Below are positions 50,401 to 56,894 of a stretch of 64,000 nt of DNA, piece after piece. How positions within the stretch are numbered: position 1 is the first letter of the stretch; every line of letters begins with the position of its first letter. Where the stretch lies: positions 8,134 to 72,133 of the forward strand of contig MEHQ01003090.1 in NCBI GenBank assembly GCA_008828725.1, in the 5' to 3' direction. The translations under genes and the position numbers were made by a program. Origin of the DNA: Saccharina japonica (Eukaryota; Sar; Phaeophyceae; Laminariales; Laminariaceae). The notes under the pieces were generated by a model, which worked only from the letters and a program-made list of their open reading frames with translations, was not told the DNA's origin and did no database searches.

Positions 50401-53021
50401 TGGCTGAAAAACAATCTGAATGACGGGACGGGCTCCTTGACCCCAATTCGTCGGAATTTGATGGAATTTGATGATTCTTGTGTCGCACTATTTTTTAGCT
50501 TTTTACCTACAAGGCCATGGGGATTGTTCGTCGGGTATATACGTAGCACTTTTGTTTTGTTTTCATCTGGTGTGTACACAGCTTTCGGGCGAGGTTTTAG
50601 AGGCTTCTCAAGCGCCCACCCTCCGAAAAAGCACGGCGCACCTCTACGGTAGCATGCGTCTCCTTGTTGTGGTGGTGGTTGTTGTTGTTGTTGTTGTTGC
50701 TGTTGTTGCTGTTGTTTTTTTTGTCATTACTCGACGAGAGAGGTATATCACAGCAGTCGTGCGGCATGCACGAAGTAAGACCATTCATTCGCTCTTGTTG
50801 TCCGGACGGGCGTCGGTAACTCCATGGATTTGCGCGGCCGACTTCGTCAGTCACCCTTGTTAGTAGGGAACGGTGTTTTTTGTTTTGTCGAGACGAGTTT
50901 TGCGTCGCGCTTCTTTTTTTGTTTTGTTTTGTTCCTTTTCCTCGACGGCCTCCTACGTATTAACATCTGTTTTTAGCGTCGTCTTGCACACCGTGTGCGA
51001 TTTTTTGGGCACCAGCACCAGCACCGCGACGATAAATTCAGTGCCGAGTTTTGTGCAGCAGCAGCAGCACCACCACCACCACCACCACCAAGTCCACCGC
51101 GGCGGCGGGCAATTGAGGTTTAGAGCGGTTTTTGCCGAGAGAAGAAGAGGAGGGAGGGACGGGTTGATAAAACCGGCGGGGGAGGGAGGGAGGTTCAACA
51201 AATTAACGAAGAGCGCGTGTGTGTCCCGCTTTCTGTCCGTGCCTTTTGGTAAAATAAACCCGTGCGCCGGTCTCCTTGCCCATCGGTCGACCCATTCCGG
51301 CTTTCCCCCCCGACATGTGATGAAACAGGACTACCTGGCGAACGGAAACAACACGTGCTTGGGTGTAGGGAGCTGCACCTACTGCAAGAGGACTTGCAGC
51401 GATAAATCCTACGCGGACGGGCTGTTCGACCTCGAGACCGACCCCAGGGAGGAGCACAACGTTGTGGACTTGTACCCTGAGGTGATTTTTTTTTGTGTTT
51501 TTTCGCGGACCGCCACACGTAACGTAACATCGGTGTATTTCTGTGTTTCGGATAACGTTTCCTGTCATCAAAAGATGTTAAGGAGACCGCACGTTCATAC
51601 CTCGACAGATGGAAAAATTCCATTAAGGTACCTTGACCGACGTGACGGACGCCAGACCTCTACTAGGTTGTGGGAAACTCGGTCCTACACTAACCTTGGC
51701 CGAAGCACGTTTTTCCTCGACTGGCTGGCCGTCTCCTGACATTTTTGTCTGTCGTAGGTATTAATAGTTGTGGCGGTGTAAACAAATAAATACTGATTTT
51801 CGCAGGCTGGAGAGGAACTCCGCTGATGTATACCAGGTACCTGGTACATGTGGTGCAGAAGCCGACCAAAGCGAAGGGAGTATTTACGCTGCCGTGTGTA
51901 GAAAAAATACTACACCAGGTATTAAGGTAAGGTACTCTGGTGTTTTGTTTTAGTTCATAGCCTCCGGCGGATTTGGTAAAAATACAGCTTGTTTAAGCTC
52001 ACCACGCATTTAAAATACGTGTCGTGTGTCAATGGTGGTGGTTCGTTGCACTCCTAAGCACCCACGTGCCGTCGGATTTTCCCAGTGATCTAGAGCCGTG
52101 TTTCGTTTCGGAGCCGCCTCGTGTCTCTGCCCTCGCCAGCCCCTATTCACCTGGTATATCAATATTTTTCGGGCCTCTGATCAAATGACCGTCTACACAG
52201 AAATTCGGTGTGTTGTCGTTGTTCATTCGGGATTCCGGCGTGGGGCAAAAATCTGTTACTTCGAGCTTTCAGTGTGCTCTTATCGTAGTTACGACGGCTA
52301 CTCGTAGTAGAGCTGGGGCAGTTTTTTTTGTCTTTTTTTTTGTTTTTTTTGTTTGTTCACTTTTTCACTTTTTCGGCATTGTCAAGTGTTCGCTATCAGG
52401 CTGTTGTTTTTACCACAGGTAATCACTCGACCCTTGGGCTGCGCAAAAACGGGAAGAAAAAAAAAAACACCACGCAATCTGGGTGGCTTAGGGTACGCAG
52501 CAGGTGTGCTTTTTCATGTGTGTTTTCGCAAAATAAATACTTGAAAGCGTGTCTAAAATTCGCCACAGCACCTGCTTGTCGTCTAAATTCACTGGGCTCT
52601 CTCTCTCCCGGGGAAGTTATAACCTTGTCTCCCCTTCCGAAAATGCCCTTATTCTATACATGTATAGGTGGTGGACGGGATACGGAGCCGCATCCAGGAA
52701 GTCGTGAAGCAAGAATACGCCAACTCCAGCTTCGAGAGTATCAGCCCCGATGCTTACCACGTGTGGGCCGCACACAACTATTGGGCAATACCTTGGTTCG
52801 ACCATCTGCAAGAATTGATAGCTGCCAACGAGAGTAGCAATAGTAATAGCAATATCAGTAGTAGTGATAGGAAAAGAAGACAGTACTGGGGTTATAGTGC
52901 ACTCGGTTTACTTTTTTGTGTGTGTACGTTTATTGTTTTTTTGGGTTTTTTTCGGGGGCCGAGGGGGGTGGGGGGGGGAGAGGGGGGAGAGGAGGGGCGT
53001 GAAGAAATACATTCAAGGTAG
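30061..53021 (+). CDS. Arylsulfatase (type I, formylglycine-dependent), at least 12 exons; 5' end missing
   Basis: Coding segments join as 30061-30272, 32690-32827, 33341-33511, 35695-35937, 37306-37399, 39161-39243, 41648-41824, 43326-43456, 45567-45698, 48329-48446, 51329-51481 and 52668-53021. All internal joins are GT-AG and the frame is kept throughout, giving about 667 residues. Landmarks in order: IDDMGWDD (metal-binding Asp pair), SICTPARASLMTG (signature 1; the Cys becomes formylglycine), GYESHMVGKWHLG (signature 2), ASDNGG (metal-binding Asp/Asn), WEGGVKVPAFVY, then PRTEMLYNFDP as in arylsulfatase B/I/J. Near the C-terminus there is a Cys-rich stretch and a hydrophobic segment (LGLLFCVCTFIVFLGFF) predicting a membrane anchor. 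The enzyme should hydrolyse sulfate esters, probably of polysaccharides, on the lumenal or outer side of a membrane; the substrate is inference. No ATG is found in the first exon shown, so a signal-peptide exon lies upstream. Confidence 0.9.
31103..31632 (-). mobile_element. ~500-bp retroposon with poly-C tail, copy A (sulfatase intron 1)
   Basis: On the minus strand it ends CATGAGTACACC followed by a C run. The body is shared almost base for base with copy B (31,645-32,130) and copy C (46,930-47,440), including GGATGCAGCTCACCCTCCAT and CAAGTCCGCCTCAGAGGCGG. No coding capacity. The G run at both edges (plus strand) is the usual boundary of this family here. Confidence 0.8.
31645..32130 (-). 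mobile_element. ~500-bp retroposon, copy B (sulfatase intron 1)
   Basis: Lies directly next to copy A in the same orientation, separated only by an 11-G run. Its 3' end (minus strand) reads GAAATGAAGTACC and then C's. Confidence 0.8.
32690..32827 (+). CDS. Sulfatase exon 2 (catalytic cysteine)
   Basis: 138 bp, phase 0 at both ends, acceptor CCCCCACCAG, donor GTGACA. It encodes SICTPARASLMTGRYPIRYG. The Cys codon TGC at 32,717-32,719 is the residue converted to formylglycine by the modifying enzyme. Confidence 0.92.
33085..33305 (+). mobile_element. Fragment of the ~500-bp retroposon, plus strand (intron 2)
   Basis: Carries GTCCGCCTCACGAGCGGTTC, CATGCGACTCGCCCAACGAC and TTCCGGCATTG. It ends CATGAGTACACCCTACCCCC, so its poly-C tail is on the plus strand, opposite to the other copies. 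Confidence 0.7.
33341..33511 (+). CDS. Sulfatase exon 3
   Basis: 171 bp, phase 0 at both ends, acceptor ATACCATCCCAG, donor GTTGGA. It encodes FPEYMNDAGYESHMVGKWHL (signature 2 with the active-site Lys and His) and RRGFDTYLGYLNDEEMYW. The donor is less typical than the others. Confidence 0.9.
33541..35400 (-). mobile_element. 5'-truncated LINE (non-LTR retrotransposon) in sulfatase intron 3
   Basis: Minus-strand frames 35,404-35,069, 34,963-34,274 and 34,231-33,557 give a reverse transcriptase in order: GITLLSTVGKTFCKILNDRV, QAGFRPNRSCVDHVYTL, FLDVQKAYDTVWR, ILQGVAQGCTLSPNLFKVYI (35,040-34,980, after a frameshift), LIFTDDFVCISKT (the catalytic F-x-D-D) and TFLGVEIS. A C-terminal CPCG...H...C finger follows (CPCGKAIESRIHIMGECERY). 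It lacks the endonuclease and the start of RT, so it is dead on arrival. Both ends abut G/C runs: GGCG preceded by ten G at 33,541 and CCCCCCGGGGGGGG at 35,384-35,397. Confidence 0.9.
33557..35404 (-). pseudogene. LINE reverse transcriptase, broken by frameshift/stops
   Basis: Three open segments on the minus strand separated by a frameshift near 35,060 and a break near 34,250. Domain order, spacing and the FTDD and LGVEIS motifs are those of a LINE RT. The last residues (KGCVINGKMTKASNK, stop at 33,557) are only a few bases from the poly-C 3' end. Confidence 0.88.
35695..35937 (+). CDS. Sulfatase exon 4, with acidic/Ser-rich insert
   Basis: 243 bp, phase 0 at both ends, acceptor GATGCTAG, donor GTACTG. 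It encodes SGRKFFDFGFGNATGYYDS, then a low-complexity insert (MADDDDEGGDDDDFSAGP followed by a Ser run), then GVYSTTLFQERAME. The insert is absent from typical sulfatases and probably forms a surface loop. It could instead be a tiny unspliced intron, but no good GT-AG pair removes it. Confidence 0.85.
36046..36170. repeat. Minisatellite of ATCTAGATCRTGATCTAYCT units
   Basis: Five to six units of about 26 bp around TAGATCGTGATCTA, itself a near-palindrome. In sulfatase intron 4. Confidence 0.8.
36592..36763. mobile_element. MITE of the AATAAGAAACAGG family (intron 4)
   Basis: The right end reads TTCCTGTTTCTTATT then AGGTGTCCTGTACTG; the left end starts GTACAGGACA then CACACCTA. Internal AAATTAGTGTTGAAAGCACC and AGCCTGGACCAGA match the member at 43,596-43,753. 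Confidence 0.6.
37306..37399 (+). CDS. Sulfatase exon 5
   Basis: 94 bp, starts phase 0 and ends phase 1, acceptor GTCTTGACAG, donor GTACAT. It encodes IIGDKTPYDEKPLFLYLAHQ and AVHDP, the conserved core strand and the His-Gln-x-x-His region lining the active site in this family. Confidence 0.9.
37568..38526. mobile_element. hAT-like non-autonomous DNA transposon, 959 bp (intron 5)
   Basis: Terminal inverted repeats TAGAGGTGTACCCC at both ends, flanked by the exact 8-bp duplication CCGTGTAG (37,560-37,567 and 38,527-38,534). An 8-bp duplication and a YAGRGGTG-type terminus are hallmarks of hAT elements. The inside is rich in CGGGTACCCGGG words and contains a 73-bp tandem pair (38,255-38,400). 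No transposase frame is present. Confidence 0.9.
38903..39014. mobile_element. Small MITE with TACGGGGGGACCAT ends (intron 5)
   Basis: Left end TACGGGGGGGGACCATACG, right end CAATGGTCCACCGTA, with GTAGTAAATAGGAC mirrored by GTGCTATTCAC. It is related to the element at 49,716-49,815. It lies about 150 bp before exon 6. Confidence 0.6.
39161..39243 (+). CDS. Sulfatase exon 6
   Basis: 83 bp, acceptor TGGGCTATAG, donor GTGAGT. It encodes DAFTADEWDILDALEESSGS and SLRLQFAK. The frame is completed by the G carried over from exon 5. A CAG microsatellite begins only about 15 bp into the following intron. Confidence 0.82.
39258..39340. repeat. CAG/CAA tract just inside intron 6
   Basis: About 10 CAG, then CAACAACAACAG and mixed units. 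It starts some 15 bp after the exon 6 donor, so expansions could affect donor choice. Confidence 0.9.
40225..40350. repeat. Tandem pair of ~54 bp plus poly-T
   Basis: AACAAAACGCCGGCATGGAT through CAGCCCTTGTACGTACAG occurs twice in a row. A run of 20 T follows at about 40,354. Confidence 0.85.
41130..41205. repeat. Three tandem copies of a 27-bp unit
   Basis: GGGTAGTAACACCTAACTTT followed by GCTG, repeated; the third copy diverges. In sulfatase intron 6. Confidence 0.9.
41648..41824 (+). CDS. Sulfatase exon 7
   Basis: 177 bp, phase 0 at both ends, acceptor TCTCGGGACAG, donor GTGACT. It encodes LDKTIGELVAYLEAEGWMEN, then VASDNGGCPEAGGSNYPLRG and KHSYWEGGVK. The Asp-Asn at 41,741-41,746 are metal ligands and the Lys of RGIKHSYW contacts the sulfate in related enzymes. 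Confidence 0.93.
41950..42000 (-). mobile_element. Short fragment of the ~500-bp retroposon (intron 7)
   Basis: About 45 bp matching the 3' terminal part (GCACGGCCGTAGTCGTATGA to GACCCTCGCATC in plus orientation) and then lost. It has no G run on its left edge, unlike the longer copies. Confidence 0.65.
43326..43456 (+). CDS. Sulfatase exon 8
   Basis: 131 bp, starts phase 0 and ends phase 2, acceptor CATATGATAG, donor GTGAGG. It encodes VPAFVYSSHIPEEAWGTNYS and GLMHVTDFLPTLASAIDIEL. HVTDFLPTLA is the conserved helix following the sulfatase core. Confidence 0.93.
43596..43753. mobile_element. MITE with perfect 20-bp ends (intron 8)
   Basis: The ends are exact inverted repeats GACACCTAATAAGAAACAGG. 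Inside are a second inverted pair (CCAGGCTG and CAGCCTGG) and ACACTAATTTCAAGATAA. Relatives lie at 36.6 and 10.7 kb, and the piece TCTTGAAATTAGTGT occurs at about 40,400 and 40,570. No clear target duplication. Confidence 0.8.
44110..44335 (-). mobile_element. Partial copy of the ~500-bp retroposon (intron 8)
   Basis: Matches the 3' half of copies A-C, with GGAGGGGGCGTACTCATTAG at the poly-G boundary and GCACCAAGCGCGAAGCGCC inside. It is more diverged than copies A-C. Confidence 0.7.
44424..44490. repeat. CTG tract (intron 8)
   Basis: About 20 CTG units with TAC and TTG interruptions. Confidence 0.95.
44936..45215. repeat. Minisatellites of ACAGATAGATCATC and ACAGATCAT units (intron 8)
   Basis: A first block (44,936-45,050) of about six 16-bp units and a second block (45,155-45,205) of five near-perfect CAGATCATA units. 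They resemble the GATCTAGATC repeats at 36.05-36.17 kb. Confidence 0.8.
45567..45698 (+). CDS. Sulfatase exon 9
   Basis: 132 bp, phase 2 at both ends, acceptor AAACTCCAG, donor GTGAGC. It encodes FGDLDGVDHWAHITNPDL and SPRTEMLYNFDPYVLWAGVD. The PRTEMLYNFDP motif is typical of arylsulfatase B/I/J-like enzymes. Confidence 0.93.
45853..46929 (-). repeat. Seven-copy 154-bp tandem array of LINE 3' ends (intron 9)
   Basis: Units start TACTCATTTGTTGCTTGCCT at 45,853, 46,007, 46,161, 46,315, 46,469, 46,623 and 46,777, a constant 154-bp step, and appear nearly identical. Each unit ends in a run of 9-12 G. On the minus strand each unit matches the last ~140 bp of the LINE in intron 3, including its stop codon and GAGTAC-poly-C end. 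The array abuts copy C of the 500-bp retroposon. Confidence 0.93.
46930..47446 (-). mobile_element. ~500-bp retroposon, copy C (intron 9)
   Basis: Full-length relative of copies A and B. The poly-G boundary at 46,920 is shared with the last unit of the 154-bp array. Its other edge also meets G runs (47,443-47,478), after which TATCGTC follows, as it does after copy B. Confidence 0.8.
48329..48446 (+). CDS. Sulfatase exon 10
   Basis: 118 bp, starts phase 2 and ends phase 0, acceptor TGGTATGCAG, donor GTACGT. It encodes AEYPLIQGAYRLGKWKFIFN and AYCQGYYTFDRQ. A MITE sits only 34 bp past the donor. Confidence 0.88.
48481..48926. mobile_element. 446-bp MITE with 4-bp target duplication (intron 10)
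   Basis: The ends start AACAGCCGATTTTCCTAATT and are inverted repeats of nearly 50 bp. The 4-bp AATA flanks both sides (48,477-48,480 and 48,927-48,930). The centre is another palindrome, GCGAGGTACCTCGC, within TTTATGGGCGAG and CTCGCTCATAAA. No transposase. A 4-bp non-TTAA duplication is seen in a few superfamilies (for example Sola or Ginger), so the class stays open. Confidence 0.92.
48930..49320. repeat. Minisatellite of TTGCTGGTGGCTATTGATG units (intron 10)
   Basis: Roughly 15 units of 18-24 bp based on GTTGCTGGTGGCTATTG. It can be read as Leu/Val/Ala-rich frames, which have no support as a gene. It begins at the right edge of the 446-bp MITE. Confidence 0.85.
49556..49588 (+). repeat. 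GAGTAC followed by a run of about 18 C
   Basis: ATGAACATCGAGTACC runs into about 18 C on the plus strand. This is the same GAGTAC-poly-C junction that ends the LINE and the 500-bp retroposon. A second C tract of about 22 lies at 49,480-49,502. Confidence 0.7.
49716..49815. mobile_element. 100-bp foldback MITE (intron 10)
   Basis: The arms are TACGGGGGGGGGCATAG plus TAAATAGGACCTACGA and their inverse, ending CCCCCGTA, with a short spacer holding GGTACCAGGTACC. It is related to the element at 38,903-39,014. Confidence 0.8.
51329..51481 (+). CDS. Sulfatase exon 11 (Cys-rich, LFDLETDP motif)
   Basis: 153 bp, phase 0 at both ends, acceptor TGATGAAACAG, donor GTGATT. It encodes NNTCLGVGSCTYCKRTCSD, four Cys in 14 residues that probably form disulfides in a secreted domain, then GLFDLETDPREEHNVVDLYP, the conserved C-terminal sulfatase motif. 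Confidence 0.92.
51574..51743. mobile_element. MITE with GATGTCAGGAGACGG-type ends, 170 bp (intron 11)
   Basis: Left end GATGTTAAGGAGACC, right end GGCCGTCTCCTGACATT, with CTCGACAG / CTCGACTG inside. It is a diverged third member of the family at 12.5 and 13.5 kb. Confidence 0.6.
52668..53021 (+). CDS. Sulfatase last exon, C-terminal membrane segment
   Basis: 354 bp including the TAG stop, acceptor ACATGTATAG. It encodes VVDGIRSRIQEVVKQEYANS, HNYWAIPWFDHLQELIAANE, an Asn/Ser-rich linker, a basic DRKRRQ patch, a hydrophobic stretch of about 19 residues (52,888-52,957) and a Gly/Glu-rich tail. The hydrophobic stretch suggests membrane anchoring. The tail reads through a G-rich tract and its end is less certain. 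Confidence 0.85.
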   Translation: MVDGIRSRIQEVVKQEYANSSFESISPDAYHVWAAHNYWAIPWFDHLQELIAANESSNSNSNISSSDRKRRQYWGYSALGLLFCVCTFIVFLGFFRGPRGVGGGEGGEEGREEIHSR

Positions 53022-53563
53022 ATGTCTGTTCACTTGCCTTTAGGCGGTTGAGTCGTGTGCTGGCTCAAGCCAGACGTGGAGGAAAAGAAAAAACGCGCCC
53101 ACGTCCTCACCGCCTATGTTTTTCGGGATCGTGTCTTGCTAAAAACTAATAACGTCATTATGTTTTAGCTCGTGAAGTTTTCGTTCTTCCGCAAGACGGG
53201 GGGGGGGGGTGGAGGAGGCGTACTCATTTGTTGGTTGCCATAGTTATTTTGACCATTGAGCACGCACCCCTTTCGAGACAAAGCAGGGGGGCGGGGCGGG
53301 GCGAGCGAATGTACCCACTATCGTTAGGAGGTGGTGTTCATCGGGTGTTGTTCGCTGGTGATATATACTTCGCAGGACAGGCGCCCCCCTCCCTCTAGCG
53401 TTTCTCAGCCGTGTGACACGGTTCTGTAAGGTATGTAGGCATTACAACTGTACTCGCGCGCGCGTACGTTGCGTGCGCGTACGTTGCGTGGCCGAAGCAC
53501 ATCCGCCAGTGAGATTCTCGAGGCCCGACCACGTTACGATGGCCCAGGAAAAACGAATGGTAT
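53022..53563 (+). other. Region after the sulfatase stop; 3' UTR probably here
   Basis: No AATAAA was seen close behind the stop. The stretch contains a short LINE 3' end copy and CGCGCGTACGTTGCGTGCGC repeats (53,456-53,490), then the LTR of the right copia complex begins at 53,564. Confidence 0.4.
53191..53285 (-). mobile_element. Short LINE 3'-end copy
   Basis: A run of 12 G, then GTACTCATTTGTTGGTTGCC and ATTTTGACCATTGAGCACGC, the same terminal segment as the 154-bp units, cut after about 70 bp. Confidence 0.75.
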
Positions 53564-53971
53564 TGTTCGTGGTATGCGGTCGCTTGATACTGGTTTCCTG
53601 ATATGTGGGGGTTTCATACTGGTCTAAGGAGATTGGGGTTTCATATGGTGTGGCGAGGCATTCTGACCTGAGATGATGGATGCCTAGCGTGTTGCTGCCC
53701 CGTGTGGGGGTAGTCGATGGTGTTAAGATACGACCCGGGCTTTGATGATTAGATACTGCCCGTATATATGTGAGGGTGGAGCGTGACGGAAAGGTACGGC
53801 TCACTCCTGTGTGGTGTTTATGATGGGCCTTTCACGACAGGTACTGGCTCTACTTGTGTGTGTATTCGGTATTTGGTGATACGAGTACATTATCCACTAT
53901 TCTCTCCTTGACGACTCATGGTATAGCCGCGTGGTTACACAGAACGCGTTCGACAGCGACGTATACAAACT
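53564..53971 (+). repeat. Copia LTR 1 (5' end of the right complex)
   Basis: About 408 bp, starts TGTTCGTGGTATGCGG and ends GTATACAAACT; the usual last A is mutated to T. It is followed by the leader with TCGGGCCCGGAGG and then the gag ATG at 54,053. Confidence 0.9.
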
Positions 53972-54052
53972 CGATCATCTGATTGCTTCGGGCCCGGAGG
54001 TCGCTGGACGCTATACTGTGTTAGAGGGGGAGTGGTACATGAAGGAGTGACT

Positions 54053-55441
54053 ATGGAGATGTTCTTTGATTTCGAGGATTTTGAGCGGCCGTATGGGCAG
54101 CAACAGCAGCAGCCGCGGTCGTTTGGACAGCAGCAGCAGCAGCAGCAGCAGCAGCTGGAGATGGTTTTCGAGGATTTTGGGCGGCAGGATGAACAGGAGC
54201 TGCAGCAGCAGCAGCAGTATGCCTTTGGTGGACAGCAGCACCAGCGGCAGTACGGTGGCGCCGCGCAGCAGCAGCAACAGCAGCAGCGGCGCCGCCAGCA
54301 CCAGCAGAACCCGGGGGGCACTGGTTGTGCACGTATCACCGTACATGGGTGGTACCAGCCGGAGTCCCCTCCGCCCCCAGGAGCGTCAATGGGCGGATTT
54401 TACACGTGCGGGCGTTGTGGGGCTCGAGGGGCTGAAGTCGCGATTTGCTTTGGACCGAACAGCGCGTGCGATGGGTTCCTGGCTTATGGTCAAAGGGCCA
54501 GGCAGTGCACTGCCCAGCCTACTATCGTCTACGCGCCGAACCACCGCTACGTGTCGCAGGTCGGAACGGCGGCGCCCCAGCTGCCGCAGGTGGAGCCGGT
54601 AGTGCCTGGGTCGGTGACGAGGAGGGATAGTGTTATGTCGGGGGGGAACGAGCTACGTCAGCAGCAGCAGCAGCAGCAGCAGCAGTACGGTGGCGCCGCG
54701 CAGCAGCAGCAGCGGCAGTTGGGGGTCGGGCCACAGCAGCAGCAGCAGATACAGGACGTGAGGTTGGGGCTGGATGTCATCAGCAAGCGGGGTGCCCGTA
54801 GAGCCGCTGCGCGCGAGGAGCTGTGGAATATGTTTCATGGACCTCAACCGCGTACCGTCCTGCAGAAGAAATCCTGGTGGGAAAGGCTGCAGTCTGCCAA
54901 GCGACGAGCTGGAGGAGTTGGTGTTCCGTACCGAAGCTTTGACGAGCTTGGTGTCGCTGAGGAGAAAGAGCATGTTTATGCTGAGGCTGAGGTGGTGGAA
55001 CTTGGTGTTGCTGAGCCCGAGGTGGAGGAGCTCCGTGATGCTCGTGCGCCGCTAGCTGCATCTGTACAGCAGCAGCACGAGGCTGAAGTGGCGGAGCTTA
55101 GTGTTGCTGAGCCTGAGGTGGAGCTCGGTTTTGCTGAGGCTGAAGTGGTGGAGCTTGGTGTTGCTGAGCCTGTGGTGGAGCTCGGTTTTACTGAAGCTGA
55201 AGTGGTGGAGCTTGGTGCTGCTGAGCCTGAGGGGGAGCTCGGTGGTGTTGGTGTCACGCCCCCGCCGCTTTCGTCGTTCGTGAAGCCGCAGCAGCTGCGT
55301 GGGCATGAGGGGGTGTCGATGCAGCAGCAATGGGATGGGGACGGTGTGGGCGGTGGAGTGCCGCAGATTGGTTTGGGCCAGAGTGGCTCGTACCCCTTCG
55401 AACCAAGGAAACCAAAGAAACGGGATGGCGTGGTATGGTGA
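54053..55441 (+). pseudogene. gag A of the right copia complex
   Basis: The ATG at 54,053 opens MEMFFDFEDFERPYGQQQQQ, matching the left gag start MEIVFCFEG. Long Gln runs are followed by the zinc-knuckle region near residues 118-150, but here the His ligands are replaced (CGRCGARGAEVAIC and CDGFLAYGQRARQC), so zinc binding is probably lost. Then come WNMFHGPQPRTVLQKKSWWE and an expanded acidic repeat (VELGVAEPEVE types). A frameshift near 55,430 gives an early stop; the original C-terminus (ARSFPFDPLKQACYIF, GERTFPFDPGKSTIGWY) continues in another frame to about 55,795. Confidence 0.8.
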
Positions 55442-56445
55442 CGGGCGCTCAGAGGTGGAGCTTGTGGGAGAGGAGACCAGCAGCAGCAGCAGCAGCAGCA
55501 GCGGCGGCGGCGGCGGGGCGCGATCTTTCCCATTCGATCCATTGAAGCAGGCATGTTATATTTTCCAACTTTATTGTTGGTAGATTCAGTGGATTGGATT
55601 TTCTTGGTCTGTTGTTTTGTTTTTGTACTTCTCTGTGTCTTGGCCGGTATATTTGAGCAAGGACTGCTGTAGTTTTGTTGATCTTGTACCCTGGTATGAT
55701 GGATCGCAGCTATGTATGTGGTTGGATGGGAACTGGGTAGGAGAGCGGACGTTCCCGTTTGACCCAGGCAAATCAACAATCGGCTGGTATGTGTGAGCGA
55801 GGGCTGTAGTTGTGTGATTGTACCTTACGGGTATGATGGACCAGAGCTATATTCTGTGTGTCTTGCTGTTGGAATCACGGCGGGGGGTTGCGATGCCATG
55901 ATTCTACAGAAAAGGACAGCTGTGGAACCAGTTTGTGATGGACTAGTTCTACTACAGCAAAGCAGTAGTACATGATATTCATTGTGTTGGGAAATTACTG
56001 CTGATTTTGGCTTGGTTTTACAGCGCATTATATTTATTTGTAGGGAAATTACTGCTGGTTTTGGCTTGATTTTGCAGCGCATGATACATAATGTGTTGGA
56101 AAATTACTGCTAATTTTGGCTTGATTCTTCAAAGCATAATCAATGAGTTGGAAATTTACTCCTGATTTAAGGCTCATTCTACAGCAGTACATGATATTGA
56201 TGTGTGAAAATCAGTGCTGATGCGTTGTAATGGTAAAAGTTATTTTTTGTGGTTATGAAGAAGAAAGATCAACCAGAAATCGGTACTGACGTTGTTTTTG
56301 TCACTAATGTTGTGTTGGGAAGAATCATGAGGGGGGGTTTGATGGCATGATTCTACCCAGAGACATAGTGCATAATGATGTGGTTCGTTATCTAACGATT
56401 TTACTTGGTTCCTGGCGCTGAACCTAACCACCCGATGCACCCTTT

Positions 56446-56894
56446 AACAGCCGATTTTCCTAATTGAGAATTGCCTTTTCGATGAGAATGAAACTCGATT
56501 TTCGTACTTAGTTATTGTTCGAGAGTTGTATTTCGCTCAGCGTCAAAATTTGACCTACTGTAGAAGATATGTTCCTCGATGGTACGTATCGATCCACCAA
56601 AACAAAATGGAAAACAACCTTGGCAGGCTCGAAAAATTAAGGATTTAAGGGAATTTGCATTTATGAGCGAGGTACCTCGCCCATAAATTCAGATATTCTG
56701 GGATCTTCGATATCTTGAGACTGCTGATGCCGATTTCATTTTTTTTTTTGCCATCGACGGGTGTCATAACTGACAATAGTTTACAGTGAAAAAAACTACT
56801 GTGAGGGGAGTAAATCTCTTACAATTCAAAAACCAATATTTTCGATTTTCATTCTCATCGGAAAGGCAATTCTCAATTAGGAAAATCGGCTGTT
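56446..56894. mobile_element. 449-bp MITE inserted in the copia body, second copy of the AACAGCCGA family
   Basis: The ends AACAGCCGATTTTCCTAATT match the element at 48,481. The 4-bp CTTT flanks both sides (56,442-56,445 and 56,895-56,898). The sister copia copy at 60,700 reads GCACCCTTTGCTCAACG uninterrupted, which gives the empty site directly. Its internal order is reversed relative to the 48.5-kb copy. Confidence 0.93.

Noticed and set aside
54066..54602. Ser-rich 178-codon ORF and Gln/Ala/Leu homopolymer ORFs over gag
   Set aside because: Out-of-frame readings of the CAG tracts in gag A.
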